DNA of 64,000 bases from the NCBI RefSeq assembly GCF_006714895.1, contig NZ_VFME01000001.1, positions 2,914,001 through 2,978,000 on the forward strand. The letters are read 5' to 3'. This stretch comes from Gramella sp. Hel_I_59. GTDB lineage: Bacteria; Bacteroidota; Bacteroidia; Flavobacteriales; Flavobacteriaceae. Position 1 is the first letter of the stretch. Each line of letters starts with the position of its first letter. A program made the position numbers and the translations under genes. Below are positions 58,680 to 64,000 of this stretch, piece after piece. The notes below the pieces were generated by a model, which saw nothing but the letters and a program-made list of their open reading frames with translations, was not told the DNA's origin and did no database searches.

Positions 58680-60437
58680 ATGCTCGATAATATTCAATCC
58701 AACGAAATTCTGGACAGGTTACCTGCCCATCTTCAGCAATATATAAAACCACAAAATTATGAGGATTATACTCCTATTAATCAGGCGGTTTGGCGATATG
58801 TGATGCGTAAGAATGTGGATTATCTGAGTAAGGTTGCCCATAGATCCTATCTTGACGGACTCAAGAAAACGGGGATTTCCATAGACAGTATTCCGAATAT
58901 GTATGGAATGAACAGGATCCTCGAGGAAATAGGCTGGGCGGCAGTTGCTGTAGATGGCTTTATACCTCCGGCAGCTTTTATGGAATTCCAGGCCTACAAT
59001 GTTTTAGTAATTGCCAGTGATATTCGCCAGCTCGAACATCTTGAATATACTCCTGCGCCAGATATCATCCATGAAGGAGCAGGACATGCACCCATCATTG
59101 CAAATCCCGAATATGCTGAATACCTCAGAAGGTTTGGTGAAATTGGATGCAAAGCGATCTCCAGCTCTCATGATTTTGAAGTTTACGAAGCTATTCGTGA
59201 ATTATCGATCTTAAAGGAAGCTGAAAACACTTCCGAAGAAAAGATTGTTGCTGTGGAAAAAAGAGTGGAGGATCTTCAGAATAAAAAGGTGAATCCTAGC
59301 GAAATGTCGCAGATTAGAAATTTGCACTGGTGGACGGTAGAATACGGATTAATTGGTACTCCGGAAGATCCCAAGATCTATGGAGCAGGCTTGCTTTCCT
59401 CAATTGGAGAAAGTAAATCCTGTATGACCAGTAAAGTGAAGAAGATCCCTTACACGATCGAAGCTTCCCAACAGGAATTTGATATCACTAAACCTCAGCC
59501 ACAACTCTATGTGACTCCAGATTTTGCGCATTTGAGCCTCGTATTGGAAGAATTTGCGAATAAAATGGCGCTTAGACGTGGTGGACTCTCAGGAATTAAA
59601 AAATTAATTGATTCTAAAAATCTTGGAACTATAGAGTTTACGACCGGCATCCAGGTATCTGGTAATTTTAGCCGAGTTCTGGAACATGAAGATCGACCTA
59701 TCTATATTCAAACCACCGGGAAGACTGCACTTTCATACCGCGAAAAAGAGCTTGTTGGACATGGAATATCTTCTCACGCAGAAGGATTTGGCTCACCAAT
59801 TGGAAAACTAAAAGGCATCAATCTCGCTATTGAAGATATGAGTCCGCGGGATCTTAGGGCTTATGCAATCTATGAAGGCGAAAGAGTAAGTCTTGAATTT
59901 GAAGGTGGCATTAAGGTAGAAGGTTCGATCATTACAGGAACCAGAAACCTACAGGGCAAGATCATCATTATTAGTTTTGAAGATTGCACGGTGAGTCATG
60001 GAGACCAGATCTTATTTCAACCAGATTGGGGACGATATGATATGGCGGTAGGAAAGGAAATCATTTCTGCATTTGCCGGACCTGCAGATCATTATTCTTT
60101 TGATCTTATTACACACAATCCATCCAGTACAACGATTAAGAGTCAACTAACACCAGAACGGGAAGAACTGGAGTCCTTATATAAGTCGGTTTCAAACATT
60201 CGCCACGGTGAGAATACAAAGTTCTCTCTGAACGCTGCTTTTGATATTCTGAAAAAGCATCATAAAAGTGATTGGTTACTGGCGATTGAGATCTATGAAC
60301 TTGCTGTTGATGATGATCAAAATCTGGCAAATGAAGTCAAAGCTTATCTTCTGGAACTTAAGGAGCGCAGACCTGAAATTGCTCATTTAATCGAGGATGG
60401 CATCGAAATGACCGAAACAAAACTTGTTAGCCCTTAA
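58680..60437 (+). CDS. Phenylalanine 4-monooxygenase-like hydroxylase, long form
   Basis: 585 residues. The aromatic amino-acid hydroxylase domain (about 1-310) carries the metal ligands in PDIIHEGAGHAPIIANPEYA (two His) and a later Glu, plus GLLSSIGESKSCM. The C-terminal about 270 residues are an extra unknown domain. Minimal bacterial PheH is about 250-300 residues; long forms like this are typical of Bacteroidetes. Uses pterin and iron to make tyrosine. Confidence 0.85.
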   Translation: MLDNIQSNEILDRLPAHLQQYIKPQNYEDYTPINQAVWRYVMRKNVDYLSKVAHRSYLDGLKKTGISIDSIPNMYGMNRILEEIGWAAVAVDGFIPPAAFMEFQAYNVLVIASDIRQLEHLEYTPAPDIIHEGAGHAPIIANPEYAEYLRRFGEIGCKAISSSHDFEVYEAIRELSILKEAENTSEEKIVAVEKRVEDLQNKKVNPSEMSQIRNLHWWTVEYGLIGTPEDPKIYGAGLLSSIGESKSCMTSKVKKIPYTIEASQQEFDITKPQPQLYVTPDFAHLSLVLEEFANKMALRRGGLSGIKKLIDSKNLGTIEFTTGIQVSGNFSRVLEHEDRPIYIQTTGKTALSYREKELVGHGISSHAEGFGSPIGKLKGINLAIEDMSPRDLRAYAIYEGERVSLEFEGGIKVEGSIITGTRNLQGKIIIISFEDCTVSHGDQILFQPDWGRYDMAVGKEIISAFAGPADHYSFDLITHNPSSTTIKSQLTPEREELESLYKSVSNIRHGENTKFSLNAAFDILKKHHKSDWLLAIEIYELAVDDDQNLANEVKAYLLELKERRPEIAHLIEDGIEMTETKLVSP

Positions 60438-61048
60438 AGCTTTATTCTTTCGAGTTTCTTATTATTTTCAATAACCTGGTCCTGATACTCCAGTGACCAT
60501 CCCATTGAGTTCGTTAAAATATAGATCTTTTGAAGCTCACTTATGAGTCGGTTTTTCGCATTGGTCTTTAGCCTGGATTTTTCAATCTTTTCTCGCAAAC
60601 CTTTTTCTACCCTGGATTTTATCTTATTATAATCTTCGGCTTCGAATTGGTTGAGATAATCCTGAGTGACATCATAGTATTTGATATTGGGATTTATCTT
60701 GATTTCTTCCTCTGGAATGCTATGTATGATGACTCGTTTATTCTCTTCATCGATCTCGACATCAAGTTTACTTAAATCATAAGCCACGCTAACATCAGCA
60801 TTCACGATAATTAGCGCTTTTTTTCTTGCTGAAAGCACATCGAAATAGAAGCTTTTCGAGTTCTTATAGGTGAACACTTGCGAGAAGGTTCCTTCAGTAA
60901 CCACGAGCTTACCTACATTCCTGATCTGTTCCTGGATAAGCGCAGTATTCTGCTGAAGACTTTCCTTCTCATCATTGCGTTTTTCCCAGTATAAATAGCC
61001 GAATATACACAGGACGGCAAAAAGGATTACTATTAGAAAGTTCTTCAT
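60434..61048 (-). CDS. DUF4230 protein
   Basis: 204 residues, one N-terminal TM helix (FLIVILFAVLCIFGYLYW) and a periplasmic domain (LVVTEGTFSQVFTYKNSKSF, then ALIIVNADVSVAYDLSKLDV). Matches DUF4230 by pattern, function unknown. Its stop overlaps the hydroxylase stop by 4 nt. Confidence 0.85.
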   Translation of the reverse strand: MKNFLIVILFAVLCIFGYLYWEKRNDEKESLQQNTALIQEQIRNVGKLVVTEGTFSQVFTYKNSKSFYFDVLSARKKALIIVNADVSVAYDLSKLDVEIDEENKRVIIHSIPEEEIKINPNIKYYDVTQDYLNQFEAEDYNKIKSRVEKGLREKIEKSRLKTNAKNRLISELQKIYILTNSMGWSLEYQDQVIENNKKLERIKL

Positions 61049-61365
61049 AAGCTAAGATCTATAAGAGAGCAAAGTATAAAAAATAGCCTGTTGAAAATGC
61101 CTGAAGAATACTAAAGAAAGTTAAAGTTGAGAAGTAAAAAACAAAAGGACGGCCCCACCCGTCCTTTTGTAAACTCTAAAATCTACCCCAACAAATTTTA
61201 GAAAACAAATCCTTATAATTATCTGATTACCTGAGCAATGCTTAAATAATTTCCAGACGTAAATTATAACGGACTTGCTTTGTAAATTTACAAATAAATT
61301 AGAATAAAACGTTAAAATTAGATTATCATAACTTCAAAAACCGATAAACTCAATAATAACGCAGC
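61049..61365. other. Intergenic region of 317 bp
   Basis: No gene is seen. It has a perfect 10-bp hairpin at 61143-61168 (next entry) and then AT-rich sequence. It is where the divergent DUF4230 promoter region and the end of the GSCFA gene meet. Confidence 0.6.
61143..61168. terminator. Bidirectional terminator
   Basis: AAAAGGACGG pairs with CCGTCCTTTT, loop CCCCAC. It ends minus-strand transcripts from the GSCFA gene. Its GTCCTTTT resembles the phage motif but belongs to a simple palindrome and lacks a -7-like box at the proper distance. Confidence 0.7.
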
Positions 61366-62316
61366 CTAAGAAAACGTTATTTGAGGGTGTTTTTGTTGGA
61401 TTTCCTCGATTTTAGCTTGTAATTTCGTAAGAAATTTCTTATGATGAAGTGAGTTTTCTGCTAGCGGTCGATGAGCAAGCGATTTCTGCACTTTATCGAT
61501 TTCAGTATTTAACTGCTTTGTACTTTCATTAAAATAGGCTTCAGAAAACCTGTTCCAGATATAGTCAATTGCCACCTCATTGGGATGCAACATATCATTA
61601 GCGTAGAATCGATAATCTCGTAGTTCGTCCAGTAAAATTTCATAGGATGGGAAATAATAAGATTTCGCATCAACCTCAACCGCTGCCTGTATAGCAGTAT
61701 GCATATGAGCTTTACTCTGCTGGTTTTGTACTACTCCATCCTTCCAGTGTCTTACCGGTGATAGCGTGTAAAGAACCTTAATATCTTTATTGATCTTCCG
61801 AAGAGATTTAGCAATTCCCTTTAAGGAATCTGTGATCTCATCGATGGAAGACAACTTTTTCTCAAATTCTTTCTGCGGAATCTTATGACAGTTCGCAGCA
61901 ACTCCGGGCAGGCTTTCGTGTTCATAACCCCATGCAGTCCCCAGGCTCAACACTAAAACATCTGCTTCCCTTATAAATTCATAGCATGTTTCCAGCGACT
62001 CGTTAAGATTTAGAACACATTCTTCAGCATTACTCCTATTCATCATAGAATGCGTTTCCAGACTTAAGTACTGGTCATTCTTCAGTAGTAGATCACTTTC
62101 TGTAAATAAGTTTCTGGATGCTATACGCCTAATTAGTCTTTCCAACGCAATAGGATGAAAAATAATTCCGAAGGGATTCTGTAAGACCGGGAACTTTGAA
62201 TACTGAAGCTTGCTGCCAATATTCTCCACAAAACAGGACCCCATTAACATGATCCTGGTTTTATGATCTATTTTCCAGGGAGACGGATCAACGGGCACAA
62301 TAGTTCTAAACTGCAT
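61366..62316 (-). CDS. GSCFA domain protein
   Basis: 316 residues. The family signature region LMGSCFVENIGSKLQYSKFP lies near residue 28, followed by FGIIFHPIALERLIRRI. GSCFA proteins are of SGNH/GDSL-like type and may be esterases; the Asp/His part is seen as NDMLHPNEVAIDYIW near the C-terminus. Probably transcribed separately from alaS because a terminator lies between. Confidence 0.88.
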   Translation of the reverse strand: MQFRTIVPVDPSPWKIDHKTRIMLMGSCFVENIGSKLQYSKFPVLQNPFGIIFHPIALERLIRRIASRNLFTESDLLLKNDQYLSLETHSMMNRSNAEECVLNLNESLETCYEFIREADVLVLSLGTAWGYEHESLPGVAANCHKIPQKEFEKKLSSIDEITDSLKGIAKSLRKINKDIKVLYTLSPVRHWKDGVVQNQQSKAHMHTAIQAAVEVDAKSYYFPSYEILLDELRDYRFYANDMLHPNEVAIDYIWNRFSEAYFNESTKQLNTEIDKVQKSLAHRPLAENSLHHKKFLTKLQAKIEEIQQKHPQITFS

Positions 62317-62327
62317 GCTATAAAAAT

Positions 62328-62354
62328 AAAAAATCCCGACGAGAGGTCGGGATT
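62328..62354 (-). terminator. Terminator after alaS
   Basis: AATCCCGAC (62332-62340) pairs with GTCGGGATT (62346-62354), loop GAGAG. On the minus strand a T-rich run follows, ending the alaS transcript. Confidence 0.85.
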
Positions 62355-62358
62355 CTTA

Positions 62359-64000
62359 CTATTTATTTAAGTAGTCTTTAGCATGTTGAAGGGCTTCGTC
62401 AAGTCCTTCTGGTTTTTTACCACCGGCGGTGGCAAAGAAAGCCTGGCCTCCTCCACCTCCCTGAATATACTTACCTAATTCGCGAACGATCTGCCCGGCA
62501 TTTAGATCAGATTTGTCCACAAGTCCTTTAGAAATATAACAGGACAGAAGTGCTTTGCCATTTTGCTCTGTTCCAAATAGTATATAAAGGTCATCGAACT
62601 CCTCGCCTAGCTGGTATGCCAGATCTTTAATTCCATTTGCGTCCAGGTCTATCTTTTTTGATAAAAAGTTGACTCCATTAATATTTTCAACCTCAGATCT
62701 TAATTCAGCTTTAAGAGCTTTCGCTTTATCCCTTAAAAGACTCTCCACCTGTTTTTTAAGATCATTATTTTCCTCCTGAAGATTCTGAATCGCTTTCACA
62801 GGATCATTGGAATTCTTCAAACCATTCTTTATCTCGCTAAGAGTTGATGCCTGTTCCTGAAAATACTGCATGGCAGCCTCTCCGGTAATAGCCTCGATTC
62901 TACGAATTCCTGAAGCTACAGCGGCTTCCCCGGTAATTTTAAAATACCATATATCTGAAGTATTCGAAACATGCGTTCCACCACAAAGTTCCATAGAATC
63001 ACCAAATTTAATGGCTCTTACTGAATCCCCGTATTTTTCTCCAAATAATGCAATAGCTCCCTGCTCAAGGGCAGACTCATAACTGGTATTACGCTGCTCT
63101 TCTAATTTCAAGTTTTCACGAATACGTGCATTTACAAAATTTTCAACCTTTTCGATCTCCTCTGGAGTAAGCTTACTAAAATGTGAAAAATCGAATCTTA
63201 AGTAGCCGCCATTCACCATAGAACCTTTTTGTTCTACATGAGTACCCAGTATACTTCTAAGCGCCTGATGCAACAGGTGGGTTGCAGTATGATTACCTGC
63301 AGTATTTGCACGCTCTCTGTTATTTACGATTGCTTTGATCTCTGCTTCAGGATTGGCAGGTAATTTCTTAGTGAAGTGAATGATCAAATTATTTTCCTTT
63401 TTAGTGTCCACGACCTTGATTGCTTCACCATCTGCCGTCATCAACACTCCCTTGTCTCCAACCTGTCCACCACCTTCCGGATAGAAAGGAGTTTGATCAA
63501 GTACAAGCTGGTACATTTCTCCCTTTTTCTTAGAGTCTACTTTTCTATATCTTGAAATATATGCGTTTGATTCAAGCTCATCATACCCTATAAAGGCTTC
63601 TTGATTTACGGCTTTGATCTCGGTCCAGTCTCCCGCACTCACCTGTGTAGCCGCTCTTGATCTATCTTTTTGCTTTTTTAATTCTGCTTCAAAACCTTTC
63701 TCATCAAGCTCATACCCATTCTCACGTAATATAAGCCCGGTGAGATCGATTGGGAATCCAAAGGTATCATACAATTCAAATGCCTTTTCTCCGGAAATTG
63801 TTTTGGACTCCGAATTCTGCATTAAATTCTCCAGAAGCACCAATCCCTGATCAAGAGTTCTTAGGAACGACTGCTCTTCTTCTCTAATCACATTTTCGAT
63901 TAGTGTTTGCTGAGATGTCATTTCAGGAAAAGTAGCATCCATCTGCTTGCTCAATACTGGCACCAGTTTATAGATAAAAGCTTCTTTGGTATCAAGAAAT
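62359..64000 (-). CDS. alaS: Alanyl-tRNA synthetase, N-terminus outside window
   Basis: The frame is open to the right edge, so the start and catalytic N-terminus are not seen (547 codons visible). Visible parts: the anticodon/tRNA-recognition helices, the editing domain zinc motif [12 protein letters not shown] and [14 protein letters not shown], and the C-terminal DHHA1 domain with [14 protein letters not shown]. It charges tRNA-Ala and clears mis-charged Ser/Gly. An internal GTG at 63963 is not the true start. Confidence 0.97.
   Translation of the reverse strand, partial: FLDTKEAFIYKLVPVLSKQMDATFPEMTSQQTLIENVIREEEQSFLRTLDQGLVLLENLMQNSESKTISGEKAFELYDTFGFPIDLTGLILRENGYELDEKGFEAELKKQKDRSRAATQVSAGDWTEIKAVNQEAFIGYDELESNAYISRYRKVDSKKKGEMYQLVLDQTPFYPEGGGQVGDKGVLMTADGEAIKVVDTKKENNLIIHFTKKLPANPEAEIKAIVNNRERANTAGNHTATHLLHQALRSILGTHVEQKGSMVNGGYLRFDFSHFSKLTPEEIEKVENFVNARIRENLKLEEQRNTSYESALEQGAIALFGEKYGDSVRAIKFGDSMELCGGTHVSNTSDIWYFKITGEAAVASGIRRIEAITGEAAMQYFQEQASTLSEIKNGLKNSNDPVKAIQNLQEENNDLKKQVESLLRDKAKALKAELRSEVENINGVNFLSKKIDLDANGIKDLAYQLGEEFDDLYILFGTEQNGKALLSCYISKGLVDKSDLNAGQIVRELGKYIQGGGGGQAFFATAGGKKPEGLDEALQHAKDYLNK

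Noticed and set aside
61143..61168. Host GTCCTTTT hairpin as an eleventh promoter copy
   Set aside because: It is a simple perfect palindrome between genes with no -7-like box or gene start at the needed distance.
1..64000. CRISPR array or insertion sequences
   Set aside because: No regularly spaced direct repeats and no transposase-like gene seen.

Overview
The window is chromosomal DNA of a marine-type Flavobacteriaceae bacterium. Gramella/Christiangramia relatives fit best, by inference from gene content only. The evidence is AT-leaning codon use, -7 boxes of the Bacteroidetes TAnnTTTG type, tRNA genes without an encoded CCA end, and typical flavobacterial genes: a FolK-deoxynucleoside kinase fusion, a long phenylalanine hydroxylase, and GSCFA, DUF4230, DUF2797 and DUF5522 proteins. 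It has two parts: a prophage (1 to about 40.4 kb, left end outside the window) and a housekeeping segment (40.4-64 kb).

Prophage, left to right. A lysogeny switch (about 0.4-2.3 kb) has a CI-like repressor on the minus strand, a Cro-like protein on the plus strand and three 18-bp operators between them. A LuxR-type regulator and small early genes follow (2.3-4.4 kb). A 660-bp non-coding block holds tRNA-like elements between GGCCGG hairpins. The replication and accessory region (5.1-11.7 kb) has a winged-helix initiator candidate, a YejK/NdpA-like nucleoid-associated protein, small orphans and a Dam methylase. The structural genes start with a capsid protease/scaffold, major capsid and tail-tube candidate (11.8-16.6 kb). 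They continue with an orphan and a ParB-methyltransferase fusion (16.7-18.9 kb), an inverted terminase operon (19.4-21.5 kb), the portal, adaptor and fibre genes (21.6-26.9 kb), a lysis cassette with holin candidate, GH19 endolysin and one-gene spanin (27-29.7 kb), and tail genes with a tape measure and BACON-domain protein (29.8-37.9 kb). Two minus-strand morons and a tyrosine integrase end at a tRNA-Leu(UAA) gene, the probable attachment site. On the circular phage genome the integrase would lie beside the repressor arm.

The main unexpected signal is a repeated promoter-like element: (T/C)GTCC followed by 6-7 T, then about 16-17 nt, then a -7-like box close to AAnTTTAG. I find ten copies with near-constant spacing. 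Each lies just upstream of a transcription unit, including both strands at the terminase/portal divergence. In five of them the start codon is only 4-5 nt beyond the -7-like box, which predicts near-leaderless mRNAs. A second repeat, the exact 12-mer TCTAACGCTTAA, lies 15-24 nt before four early genes. Other points are a 96-bp nested palindrome ending at the start codon of the methyltransferase fusion, and a 75-residue protein that looks like a duplicated piece of the portal protein.

The host segment encodes MutS, an ABC exporter, a TrmH/SpoU methyltransferase, FolK-dNK, a queuosine-precursor transporter, an AsmA-like protein, a GH3 protein, a hexapeptide acetyltransferase, HemL, a LysM glucosaminidase, a PLP-dependent deaminase/desulfhydrase, phenylalanine hydroxylase, several lipoproteins or DUF proteins, and the C-terminal part of alanyl-tRNA synthetase, which runs off the right edge.
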